Shown piece by piece: positions 33,948-43,846 of a DNA stretch of 64,000 nt (position 1 is its first letter; each line of letters opens with the position of its first letter). Source of the DNA: Mytilinidion resinicola. Lineage: Eukaryota > Ascomycota > Dothideomycetes > Mytilinidiales > Mytilinidiaceae. A program made the translations under genes and the position numbers. The notes under the pieces were generated by a model. That model made no database searches, had not been told where the DNA came from, and saw only the letters and a program-made list of their open reading frames with translations. The stretch is from assembly GCF_010093595.1 (NCBI RefSeq), contig NW_022985470.1, forward strand, positions 134,736 to 198,735, given 5' to 3'.

Positions 33948-35271
33948 GGCGCGCGATAGGAATGACGTTGGTCCGCGTCAATCACGTTCTTCCAGGTGAC
34001 CGCAAGGAAGTCGAAGCTGGTAGATTGTGGTGTCCTTGTTCAAGTTGTTCCGTACACGAATGGCTTTCTGAGCCTTTTTATCCGCTCGGTGGGATCTAGT
34101 TGGCCAGTTAGCTATGCATGATAGAGATTGAAGGACCTCCCACATCACTGCTTTGGTGTGCATTCAAGAGAATTAGGCGCATCACAAGGTATCTAATCCG
34201 CGGCTGAACTACAAAGACGTTGAACAGGGTGCCGTATTATATAGAGCGTTTGGTCCCCGGATTTCTGAGTCGGATCTTGGCAGCTGGCGTAGGAAGGGCA
34301 AAGGATCAGTGAGGAAAGCATGAGTTGTATTGAGGTGCTAACGAGTGGCTATATAGTGAAGAGAGACCAGGGGTTGCAGGCAGCAACGGTGACAAAACAA
34401 CAGGTGAACCTTGTCCAGCTGAGAAGTGAACCCTGTACAGCTGAGACGCGTAGACAGACGTGCGTAGGAGCATTCTAACTGGCTGCCAGATCTAGACTAT
34501 CAATTGCTCCTTTCAACGACAAGACGGGACGGGACTTCACCCGTTTTCGTGGCCCCGGGCGACGCTTCTCTGACCACCATCCACCAATTTTGCCACTAAG
34601 ACTACAGATGTATAGGGCCAGTCGGCGAAGGGCGGAAGGAGCCAAGGAGGTAATGGCGTGGCATATCTGGTGCCTCGATCGGACAAGAAGTAATTTCAGC
34701 GCCTCCCCACAGTTGCCGTGCACGTCCTTTAGTGGCGTTCTTCTCACCATAGTGCCGGATGGAGATACCCTGGTAAAATGGCGTGAAACCTTGGTTGCAG
34801 GTCGGCTGTGTCAATGGGGGGAGGGTAGTCGACTCATCATTTCTATATTTTTAAGATTACTGCTATTGATACACTGCTATCCCGTTCTTGGAGCCTGCAC
34901 GGGCCATAGGCTATTCACGCATTGTTTAACGCACTTTCTTTCACGGGATCATATGCCTGGTTTGAGGTAGATGGCTGCTCAGCCGGTAGCTGCTGCTCGG
35001 TGTGTCGGTTGGTCGAGTTATTTGCTTCGTCTTGCGGTGTATTTGATGCTGGATGAAACTTAGCAGATATAATGCCTATTATAGTATTTAAATAAACTAA
35101 CACTGAATTCTGTAGCAGAATCTATGCTTCTTTTGGGAAGGCACATTGCGGCTCGCTAAAGTAGGCTTTCCATAAATGGATTCCTGTGTCCCAGCCTATA
35201 TCGCTTTTAGGCTAGTGTTTGCCACCAGCAGACGACCAACGCTTGGGCTCCGTGTAACTCAAACCACTATA
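33948..35271. other. Intergenic, no gene seen
   Basis: Upstream of the broken coiled-coil gene and left of the MITE. Short AT-rich frames only, none over ~125 codons, without domains. Confidence 0.5.
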
Positions 35272-35536
35272 CAAAGGGTGCGGCCGAGTGCGCTATCAAG
35301 TCTCAAGCGGCTAAGCGAGGCGAGGCACATCAAAACTGCCCGAAATTGACACCTTTGGATGGCCGCATCTCCAGAAAACAATAAGATATCGAGTTTCTGA
35401 AAAGCTAGGCGTGTTTGCGGGAGCGTCTTTGATAGTTGTTGGAAGGCTAGAAAAATTATTGTGCCCGTGTGGTGGCTGCGCAGCTAAATCGTGGATTTTG
35501 GTGGTGACTTGATAATGCACTCGGCCGCACCCTTTG
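35272..35536. mobile_element. 265-bp MITE with 31-bp inverted repeats
   Basis: Terminal inverted repeats at 35272-35302 (CAAAGGGTGCGGCCGAGTGC...) and 35506-35536 match at 29 of 31 positions. Both ends are flanked by TA (35270-35271 and 35537-35538), the target-site duplication of Tc1/mariner-type elements. The 203-bp interior encodes nothing. It is therefore a non-autonomous element, mobilised by a transposase elsewhere. Its ends do not match the Fot1-like element at 40231-42066, so that element is not its source. Confidence 0.8.
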
Positions 35537-35948
35537 TATGGGAACAACTAGAACAGGGCAAGTTTTGAGGCGTAACGTAGGTCGAGACTTGCGTATGCGA
35601 GTTCTTCACTTGCAAAAGGGCGCCCTGTTAAGCAATGACGGCAGGAAGGCAACGAGTTTCCGGGCTGGAAATCGGCGAAGCCGCGTGGACGCAGACCCTC
35701 GTCCTCATGCAGACCCTTGCCCGCATCGTCTGGACGCCATGCTTCCATCTTTACGGGGCAATCCAGAGACAAATATTTGGTTTTGAAAACTCTCAAAAAC
35801 CCAAGACGTCCTGCAGTTCTGCACCAACTTCTTCCACCGTCACGAAGCTGGAATCTAATAACGCTGCCACTGCTCCAGAGAGACTTCCCCCAAACATGTA
35901 TGAAAATTCAAGCCTTAGGTTCCTTGCGCTAACAAACTTCGTAGCGGA
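35537..35948. other. Spacer between the MITE and the next gene
   Basis: About 410 bp with no supported coding region; the presumed promoter of the downstream two-exon gene. Confidence 0.5.
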
Positions 35949-36505
35949 ATGGAGGACGACAACCCGTCCGATACAGAGTCATCCCCTGAAACGAAAATCC
36001 AATCTGCTAAAAATATCCGTTGGGAGACACAGTAGGCTCTACTTATACTTTTACTGAGTTCTACTGACAATAGTCTAGGGCCAAAGTCACGCTTGATAAC
36101 AAAGTGCTTTACGTCCTAACAGCGCGCATTGCGGCCCTGCCATGTCTTGTCAATCACCTTCTCAACACTTCTTTCTGGAAGAGGAGCGAATACCACTGCT
36201 TGGATCCTAAATATGCAAAGGTTTTCCAATATCTTACCGGCGAAGGACTCAATCCCCAGGATGAGCTGAAGGGCGTCATATTTCTTTACACCTTCGGAAG
36301 AAAGATGAAATGGGTTAAAATCAGCGAAGATACTTGCACTTGGATACTTGAACATTGGCCGGGAGATGTTGATAAATCCGTTTTTGGCAGCGCCCTCATC
36401 CAAGCGAGAGAAACGAATGACCGAAACATGTACTGTTTCTTCAAGGCAAAGCTCGGCTTTCCGTTCGATATTCTTCCTCAGGCTGAACAGCCCTACGGAA
36501 ACTAA
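35949..36505 (+). CDS. Hypothetical two-exon protein, 169 aa
   Basis: Exons 35949..36031 and 36079..36505 with a 47-nt intron (GTAGGC donor, CTGAC branch site, TCTAG acceptor; phase 2). The protein starts MEDDNPSDTESSPETK, an acidic Ser-rich head, then QSAKNIRWETQAKVTLDN and a predicted all-helical body (KVLYVLTARIAALPCLVNHL; YFLTGEGLNP-like segment; WVKISEDTCTWILEHWPGD) ending FPFDILPQAEQPYGN. No signal peptide or membrane segment is seen. I do not recognise the family. The clean intron and the change from low-complexity head to mixed composition support a real gene. It lies ~410 bp from the MITE. The ATG at 35949 is the first in frame after an upstream stop. Confidence 0.55.
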
Positions 36506-37566
36506 GTTTGAGATATGATGGCTCCATATGGAACCTTCATAGCTAGTTAGACGTAATATCCGAACTTGTTACAATCGTCGCAAACAACCGCATTCTAATA
36601 CGACCTTTCCTTTTTTCGAACGTGCAAATATTAATAAGCTTTTCATATTCAAGGTCTCTTTTTCAAGTGGGTAGTCCGAAGCTTATTCGGAACGGACCGA
36701 AGTCATGATTGATCGATAATGCTCAAAGTGGTGGAGGAAGCCGGAGCAGAAGGCAAGCGGGTTCTTGGACGCCATCCAGGCATCACACTAGGGTCATGTT
36801 GGCTCCTAAAACATGAGACGCCATAATGCTTCCCGAATGCGTTTGAAAGGGTGGTATTCGCAGAATGGCTCCTGAGGCGGCACAGAAGTCTCTATTCCCC
36901 AGTGTAGTTCGTGGCTGAGGGGTATGCATGCATGTGGTTTTCTCCCAAAAATGGGTCACTCACTCTAGTTCCATTGAGGCTCCCGCCCCTCAATCCTGTC
37001 AGCATGTGTAGACCCCCGTCAGCGCCGACATGCATACTCGACCTGGATCGTATGCTAGATAAGGTAATTCTTGACGAATTGGGGTGCTGCAGAAGGAGTT
37101 GGGAACAGCGGAAAGAGTGGGTGATGGAAGGGTAGGTGCGGAAGGATGGTGTCGCTGGAGGTGTCACTGGAGACGCTGCCGGTGATGTCGCAACAAAAGG
37201 CCTTTGTAATGATCGAAGAACTGACACGACGTGCGAGTGATGACGCGCACGGAGTAAGGAAAAACATATCATCCGGCGGCGCCCTAGACTAAGTTCTACC
37301 TTTGCACGACAGAAACGCACCCGTTTGAGCAACTATCAATCTCCTCCACCCCTCAAACGACGACGGCCGCTGCATCCCGGGCACCAACAGAGGATCATAG
37401 CTGAGAACAAGAGAAGTGAGACCTACAAGTGTCAGAGAGGAAACGGATGCTGGAAAAACTTGAACATACAAATTCCCCAATGTAAGCATGTTGACAATTT
37501 GTGTTGCGCAAGTCAAAAGCAATGACGGCGGGCGCAATTTTTTTTTTTTTTTTGCAAATGAGAACT
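36506..37566. other. Intergenic between convergent orphan genes
   Basis: About 1.06 kb between the stops of a plus- and a minus-strand gene. A 146-codon minus frame (36892-37332) is present but basic, low in complexity and unsupported. A T16 tract lies at 37538-37553. Confidence 0.45.
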
Positions 37567-38736
37567 TCAGAGTAAGTAAGTCCTCGAGCAATACCCTTCC
37601 CCAACATCCCAGTCTTGCCTTATTTCATCTTTGAGGCTTCTCGTATCCGACAGCTCTTGAAGTGAATAGGAGCGCTGCTCTTTGCAGGCTATGTGGAACC
37701 AACTCTATAATTCTTTAGCAGTTTTCCCATCCACCAATCTAGTACGGCGCACACATACCTCGCTTGATAGCTTTTCGTAGATTATGATATTGGTTTCCAG
37801 TTTTGTATAGTAATGGACGACGCCATATTCTTCCTCCTTCCAGTCTTGCGAAGCTTGCTGACATACACGAACGACTGTGGCAATTTGATCATAATTGAAA
37901 GAGTAAAATACGTCACTCGCCATGTATGATAGCGTCTCCATTGAAACCCTTGGGGTATGTCCAACGCTCGGATTAAAATGATGGTCTAACGCAACTTCCA
38001 AGCCCTTCAAAGCGAGTGAATGCTCCTGAGAGACTTTAAGGAACCAATCCTGCAAAATTTTAGTATTTGACAAACTCGGTATACGTACCAGTGATGAAAG
38101 TGTGCGATAGATATCTTCGCGGAACCGGGTGCGATTCTGAGTCTGCAAAACATACGATGCACGAGCAATCTGGCTCTTATCATATTCATCGAGGGCGGTG
38201 AGTGCACTGGTCACCATGAATTCTATCACAGTTTTTGATAGAGGCGGGGTAGTGTTCGGTTCCAGGTGAGCATTGAAAGCAGCGCGAAGACCCAGCTCAA
38301 CGTAGAAGTCAAGGGAACATTTAAGTTCATCCAGAGAAGTGCGACCAGTTAACCGGATCAGAACCTACAGGTATATAGTTAGCTGTGCAGAGAAAGCAAT
38401 TATTTTCCCACATACGCTGCGTAGCCGTGAAAGCCTGCATTTCGCAACATCTTCTGAGTATCTCCTATCACTGAATTCGCTCCAAAATGGGTCCTCAGGC
38501 GTCCTGGAGAGTTGTCCATTCTGCTTTCGTGTCCAAGCCTTGTAAAGAAATGAACTGTTGATCTCATCGTTGATAATGCAGGCGAAGAGAGAGTCCACAC
38601 TGTCATCTTTGAGCTGTGTGAGATCATCATTCTTCTCCTCCTCGCCCGTATGAAAACATGGAAAACAAGAACAGAAAAAGTCAAAAAGAGCGAGGGGAAA
38701 ACGCATTGCCGGCTGCAGAGAAGGTGAAAAATGCAT
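37567..38736 (-). CDS. Hypothetical four-exon helical protein
   Basis: Exons 38416..38736, 38089..38364, 37759..38049 and 37567..37704; introns 51, 39 and 54 nt, all phase 0; 341 aa (331 if the start is the ATG at 38706). The N terminus has a hydrophobic Cys-rich stretch, MRFPLALFDFFCSCFPCFHT, which could be a membrane-tethering (palmitoylated) or signal region. The rest is helical: DSLFACIINDEINSSFLYKA, then LKCSLDFYVELGLRAAFNAH, then DEYDKSQIARASYVLQTQNR, ending SWFHIACKEQRSYSLQEL... The 39-nt intron (GTACGT...TACTAA...TTGCAG) is in frame without a stop, so it could be read through, adding 13 residues. I recognise no family. Confidence 0.55.
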
Positions 38737-40230
38737 GTGGTGGGCTTGATGCAGAGTAACAGATCCCCTGAATCTATTGCGTCCAAGTACTGGCTCTCTG
38801 TAGACAACCTACCCGTCCTAGCGTCCGGTAATGAGGGTTGAAGTGGCTGACGACCTTTCACGGCCCAAATGCGCAAAGTTGGTGAAGGCTTGCCAATCTC
38901 TACTGAGACATGGGCGGCATCACATCCGACAATACCGACCGCACTACCCGCCAGGATAAGGTGCGGGAGCAGGTGGGGATTCATGGCGATGCTGTGCACC
39001 GGCATGTCCGGGGTAGCCGATGATCTTTCAAGTCCGGGATGCGTATGGAGGCCATGAACCAGCGGGCGACACGCGGGCGGCGTATATTCGACAGGCTGAA
39101 TCAAAGGTTGGGCGGGAATGGAGATGTGCGTCCGCTCGGCTGGGGCGGGGAAAGAAAAGTGGCGCTCCGCAAAGTCTACTTCGTATTGGATTTTCGTTTT
39201 CTAACGAGCAGGCGCGATTTGCACTCCCGTGGTACGCATCCTGCCATATCCAAGTTCAACGCATCAGTCAAGGAGAAATATAGGCATAGGACGCAGACTC
39301 TATGATTTCGAAGGAGACGACGCTGAGCATGCTTTATGCCTTGAGCATTATGTTGTCGAGCTTCTGCGCTATTCTTTTGCCCTTGAGAATCAACTACACC
39401 AATCCGTCCCTCACCAACCTCGCTCTCCGCCTGGCCAGCCTCGCTCTCGGTATAACCAATCTCTATCTCACCAGACTGCCTCTCACCAACCTGTTTCTTT
39501 ACCTCACCAACCTCGCTCTCCGCTTTGCCAACCCCTACCTTACCTCCAATCACCATTAAACACAACGTGGGTTTAATATGTCCCTTCCCCCGAAGAACCC
39601 AAACAATGTCACAATCAAGACTTGCAAGTAGGGATAGGAGACCTCTAATGCGGACACAAGATTAAACTCGATGACTTTATCAACGAAATTCTCGACTGGC
39701 AAGCGAAAAGGCAGCGCTTTTGGCTTAAATCTTGCGCGCCGGATGACCTTATAGCAACCCTCATTAATAGTTGCAGAAAAGCCGCGATATTTCTCCTAGC
39801 TACTGCTGATAATGACGGCACTCGCCCGGCACCTTTAACAGGCGGTCCCAGGCGGTCCATAGGACGAAGCAGAGTTAATATTTAAACGTGTGGAGGGTTA
39901 CGTTAATGCCAAAAATTAGATTAGAGAGAATGGAGAGCTGTAAATACAATTCGGCCGGTTCACGGATCTTATACTTGCGACGGCCTGCCATATGTTGGAA
40001 CATTACAAGCTTTTAGAGATTAGAGTTAATTCTATTATGCAAAAACGGCTCGGTCGAAAGCAAAAGATACCGAGATATTTGTATTGCCTTCGCCCTAGTG
40101 CTGCTTGCGTAGTCCGGAATGCGACGGAGTTGATAGAAGAAACAGGTTGGGGTAATAAAATCTGGGAAGCTTTACTCCTAAGTATGTTGTTCCTTTTACC
40201 CTTCGAATTAAAAGGTTGCTGATATAGTTA
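38737..40230. other. Decayed region left of the transposon
   Basis: Holds several relic-like frames: a minus frame at ~38800-39104 with one WD-repeat-like stretch (HSIAMNPHLLPHLILAGS ... LRIWAV), a minus frame with degenerate ESEVGE-type repeats (39370-39565), and plus-strand protein-like stretches at 39660-39885 and 39992-40222. None can be joined into a supported gene. The DNA becomes AT-rich to the right, consistent with old, mutated sequence. Confidence 0.4.
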
Positions 40231-40280
40231 ACGTACTTCACAAGCGGGTCGGCCACACAAGCGAGTCGGCCACCTCATCA
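40231..40280 (+). repeat. Left terminal inverted repeat of the Fot1-like element
   Basis: Begins ACGTACTTCACAAGCG. One mismatch (G for A at the 17th base) against the right repeat. Contains two tandem transposase-site-like motifs. Confidence 0.92.
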
Positions 40281-40348
40281 TATTTAGCTGCCTTAAACGT
40301 TGATTACTCCACAACGCCAATAGATATCAACTAGATACAAGTTGTAGC

Positions 40349-41985
40349 CTAATCTGCAGCAACCTCTGCATCTTTTTTGCACGTACGAGCGTTGTGCCCT
40401 GGTTCGCCGCAGCGCCTACAGCGCTGCACGCCGCCGCCGGAGCGCGCTCCGGCTTGCTGCCTTTTGCTTTGAGCTGCCTCCTCGATTCTTTGAGCAGCTA
40501 TTTGAGAGCCTGCTTCCTTTGTTAGAGTTCCTTCCCTCTGAATCCGCTTTTTTTTGCGCGCCTTGCCTTTGTGGCAGCTTTATTTGCCTTTTAAAGGCTG
40601 GCAACTGTATCGCGCAGCAGCGTGGCTTTATGCATTATAATTGCAGCACCTTTAGAGAAGCTATTAAGCGAGTTAAGAATAGCTGTAGGCGAGCTATTTT
40701 AATGCATTTGAATGCGATTACGAATTAAGGCTGATTGAGAGTCTAGCTCGAGAGCGTTGCTTGGTGTTTTTGATTCCCATTGAGCCTCCACGGCGGGAGG
40801 CGACGGCGTACGAAGCACAATATTAAGCTTTAAGAGCACTGCCTCTAGATTAAGCGGCACAAGGCCTGCGCCTTAAAAGCTTGCGCAAATATTGCTCTTT
40901 ATAATTAAGTTGTAGAATGCTGCTTTAAATACCGGCAGGAACTCTAGCTTTATAATGTGATTAATGTAGTGGCATACTAGATCCTTAATTTAGCGCCCGT
41001 ATACCTTTTTTAATAGCGAAAAGCAGCCAACATCAAGCGGCAGCAGCAGGTGCGATAAATGCGGCGGCATACAGAGAGCAATAATGTTGTTCTCCTTGCA
41101 AATTTATTGGAATTCAAGCGAGATATGGCTCTTATAGCCATCAATAATTAGCAGCCGATGCGTGCCTATGGTGCGATCTTTTATATGCATATTAAAATGC
41201 TGCAGCCAGGCAACACCAAGCTTATTTGTTGTCCAGCTATTGTTGCTTACTGCTATAACCCAGTCCGGTGGTATGTTGTCGCCCTCGTACTATGCAGAGA
41301 GATGGTACTTGCCTGCAAAGATAATAAATGGCGGGATGGCCCATCCACAGGCATTGATTCCTTGGATTATTGTTGTCTATTCGCGATTGCCTAGCTGTAC
41401 AGCTTTTGGTCGATTGCGCCGCTCGGAGCCTGTTACAACTATGCTTGATAAGATAACGCCTATTTGGAAGCCAGCTTTATTAGAGTTGTATATATTATTA
41501 TTAATAATGCCGTACTTTGCTTTTATATTGTATACAAGCTTAAACCAATCGCTAATAACCTCTGGATCTTTGCATAGAGCTCTTTAATAGTTGTACTTTT
41601 AATTAAACTTTATTTTAAGCTCGTCCGTTTGCTTTATAAAGTTGTTTGGCCAGTTAATGCCCACTTGGCCAGCACCGCGCTCGGCGAGTAGCTTGTTGGC
41701 CATCTCTCGTATAGCAGTTAAGCTAGGCGAAAACCCTCGCGAATCCAGGTCGAGTATATGTTGAACAATGGCTGATTCTTCAAGCTTTGTAAGCTTCTTT
41801 GAATTAGGCTCACAATCGCGTTGTGCAGTTATTCCGCCGCGTCGGTCTTGGAGCGTGCTTTTGGGGACATTGTATATGCCTGCAGCGCGTCGTTCGCTTG
41901 GAATTTGATTTCGTCGGATAGCTAGGAGAGCTAAGGCTAGCCTGCCTTCTTTTTGGATTGATTGCGCGTTGTGTTGTCGACGCAT
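40349..41985 (-). pseudogene. Fot1-like transposase, multiple stops
   Basis: The frame opens at 41985 with a helix-turn-helix pair (psq/Tc5 type): RRQHNAQSIQKEGRLALALL, AAGIYNVPKSTLQDRRGG, LTKLEESAIVQHILDLDSRG and MANKLLAERGAGQVG. It stops at 41599-41601 and again at 41584, 41377, 41290, 41104 and 40990, all in one frame. Most replace expected Gln, Arg or Trp codons, as C-to-T (or G-to-A) change would do. The DDE domain is still readable (LCKDPEVISDWFKLVYNIKA; LLIIDGYKSHIS; LCMPPHLSHLLLPLDVGCFS). The usual DETGF catalytic motif reads NKAGF (41476-41481 for N and K), so the first catalytic Asp is lost. The end carries a CCHC zinc knuckle (CRRCGEPGHNARTC), in a shifted frame. Confidence 0.88.
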
Positions 41986-42016
41986 ATTGGTTGTTGGTTG
42001 ACGCGTCGCGTTTTCG

Positions 42017-42066
42017 TGATGAGGTGGCCGACTCGCTTGTGTGGCCGACTCGCTTGTGAAGTACGT
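42017..42066 (-). repeat. Right terminal inverted repeat of the Fot1-like element
   Basis: Inverted copy of the left repeat, ending GTGAAGTACGT directly before the TA duplication at 42067-42068. Confidence 0.92.
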
Positions 42067-42323
42067 TACAGAGAACTATTAAAACCAGGGCGGGTGCTGT
42101 ATTGTATTATTTCTTTAGTGCAAACCTTACTTAGCGATGCCTTTACGTTAGTAACCCGGCAATACCAAACAAAGAGTAGTATTTTGCTGACGAACTTAGG
42201 TTAAAGCAAATATGCAGAGCCCTAAAGTGTGATTATAAAACTGTTTCATGTAATAAGCAGTTCTTCCAGGGTTACCAATGCGAGATCATACCAAGCCGTA
42301 AGCTTTCCTTCTCCCTTGCGGTC

Positions 42324-43846
42324 ATGAGCGGTACAGAAGCTAAAATAATCTCAGCTATTCAAATTCCTGTACAGGAATAACACGCTAAAGACAGCGACGT
42401 CGACGCACCTACACCAAATCAGCAAGAGAATGGAATAGTTCCTCCTAATCCTCAAATGTGCAGGAATGGCTCCAGTGCTACCGGGTCAGCAGCTCCCGCC
42501 GGCAAATATAATATCATGCATCCCGATGGCAACACGGAGGATGAAGACGAGCAGCCTTCCAGATCTCAGCCCTGTCCCACTCCATTGAATCAGGGAACAG
42601 GAGGCACGCCTCATGGTGAGTGCTGCTGATAACGCCGTCTAAAAATTGATACTGACATCTAGGGAGATGTACCAGACCCAAACACGGACATCCCTAGCTC
42701 TTGGAGCCTAGCACAAGTGCTGCAGCACGCCCAATCACGAGAGAGAAGCGCTAGCATCGACCATGACAGACCGAACAAACGCCATTGTGGGAACGTTAGC
42801 ACGGTCGATTCGATCGCACCAACGGGCCAGGCGGGGTCACCAAACCGCGTCTGCCATGATATTCAGCCTCAAAACCAGAACGGAGAGGGGAGTCGGGGAG
42901 CGCGCTCAGCGGTAAGTGCCATTTGAATACGCTTGGTCTCGAGAAGGCATTAACGAAGTCTTCAGAATATCAACCTAACGTCCGGATCCCTTCATACTTT
43001 CCCTCCATTCAACTCAGAAGACCCTTTTTTCAACTTCGCAAACATACAGCACGCCCAAGTACATCATATTGGTGGTCAATTGAATTCATTGGGTAGGAGC
43101 TCTCTTTTTATTTGGTTGAACTGAACAACCACTAAGTACTGGCATAGGGCATGAGGAGAACCCGAGGCCAGCGGGGTGGGTCGCCCTCAACAACCAATTT
43201 ATGCGGAGCCAGCAGGTGCCGAATTTCAATTCAGCGCAACAAACACGTCAGATGTCTCTCAACGACCAAGGAAGCGCAATTACAGGACAAGGCGAGCTAA
43301 ACGTGGATGTCTCTGGCTCTCGGTCGAGCTCAGCACACCTTCAGACGTCTCGCAACAGCCAAGGAAGTGCAGTTACAAGACAAGGCGGGCCAAATACGGT
43401 CTCTGGCTCACAATCGAGCTCAGCACATCTTGATCGATTGAACACATTGGATCGGGGATTAGACACGCTACCTTGTGAGTCCTGTTGGTGGCGCTGTGGA
43501 GAGCGATACTAACATGGGGAAAGACTCATTTCAACAGGGTTTACTACTACTGGACGGCTTCGATTCACGCGGTTTTAGACCAGTGGAAGACTTTAACTCA
43601 CACGATTTCCTTCCAGTGGACGGCTTTGATTCACACGGTTTTCCACCAGTAGACGGCTTTGATTCGCAAGGGTTTCCACCAGTAGACGACTTTGATACAC
43701 ACGGGTTTCTAATAGTAGAGGGCTTTGACACACACGGGTTTCCACTAGTAGACGGCTTCGATTCACACGGTTTTCTTCAAATGGACGGCTTTGATTCAAA
43801 TGGTTTCCCACCAATGGACGACAACTTCAACTCACGCGCTCCCTAA
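42324..43846 (+). CDS. Tandem-repeat protein with eight 11-residue units
   Basis: Hand-spliced exons 42324..42615, 42667..42911, 42966..43092, 43148..43474 and 43524..43846; introns 51, 54, 55 and 49 nt. From 42324 the frame meets TAA at 42378-42380. Either a 54-nt phase-0 intron (GTACAG...ATCAG, 42369-42422) removes it, or the start is the ATG at 42456 (393 aa). The body is Ser/Gln/Asn-rich and disordered, with SSWSLAQVLQHAQSRERSAS and a ~30-residue duplication in exon 4 (units ending SSSAHL). The last exon holds eight copies of an 11-residue unit of the type DGFDSHGFPPV, ending DDNFNSRAP. No signal peptide or membrane segment. Function unknown; repeat number is probably variable between strains. 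Confidence 0.6.
43248..43430 (+). repeat. Two ~90-bp coding tandem copies
   Basis: Copies at 43248-43340 (93 bp) and 43341-43430 (90 bp) within exon 4 of the repeat protein. Both encode a Gln/Ser-rich unit containing DQGSA/SQGSA and ending SSSAHL, with one codon length difference. Confidence 0.75.
43553..43816 (+). repeat. 33-bp coding minisatellite, eight copies
   Basis: Eight exact-length units of 33 bp (11 codons) of the form D-G-F-D-S-H-G-F-P-P-V, with substitutions mostly at positions 1, 2, 5, 6 and 9-11. All lengths are multiples of three, so the frame is kept. Phe at positions 3 and 8 is retained in all eight units, which suggests selection on the protein. Confidence 0.9.

Larger units (their letters stand above)
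40231..42066. mobile_element. Fot1/Pogo-type Tc1-mariner transposon, RIP-damaged
   Basis: An 1836-bp element with 50-bp terminal inverted repeats (40231-40280 and 42017-42066) differing at one position, flanked by TA on both sides (40229-40230 and 42067-42068). Each repeat contains a 17-bp motif (acaagcgRgtcggccac) twice in tandem. The minus strand carries a pogo/CENP-B-like transposase (see separate entry) with many stops. Size, TA duplication and gene type fit the Fot1 group of fungal DNA transposons. The near-identical ends against a heavily damaged interior mean it is dead but still structurally complete and could in principle be moved in trans. Confidence 0.92.

Noticed and set aside
35311..35547. 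78-codon minus frame
   Set aside because: It lies within the MITE and includes its inverted repeat; it is incidental.
38800..39104. WD-repeat-like minus-strand frame
   Set aside because: Only one weak repeat-like stretch (ILAGS...LRIWAV). No second repeat, no start or splice support. At most a relic.
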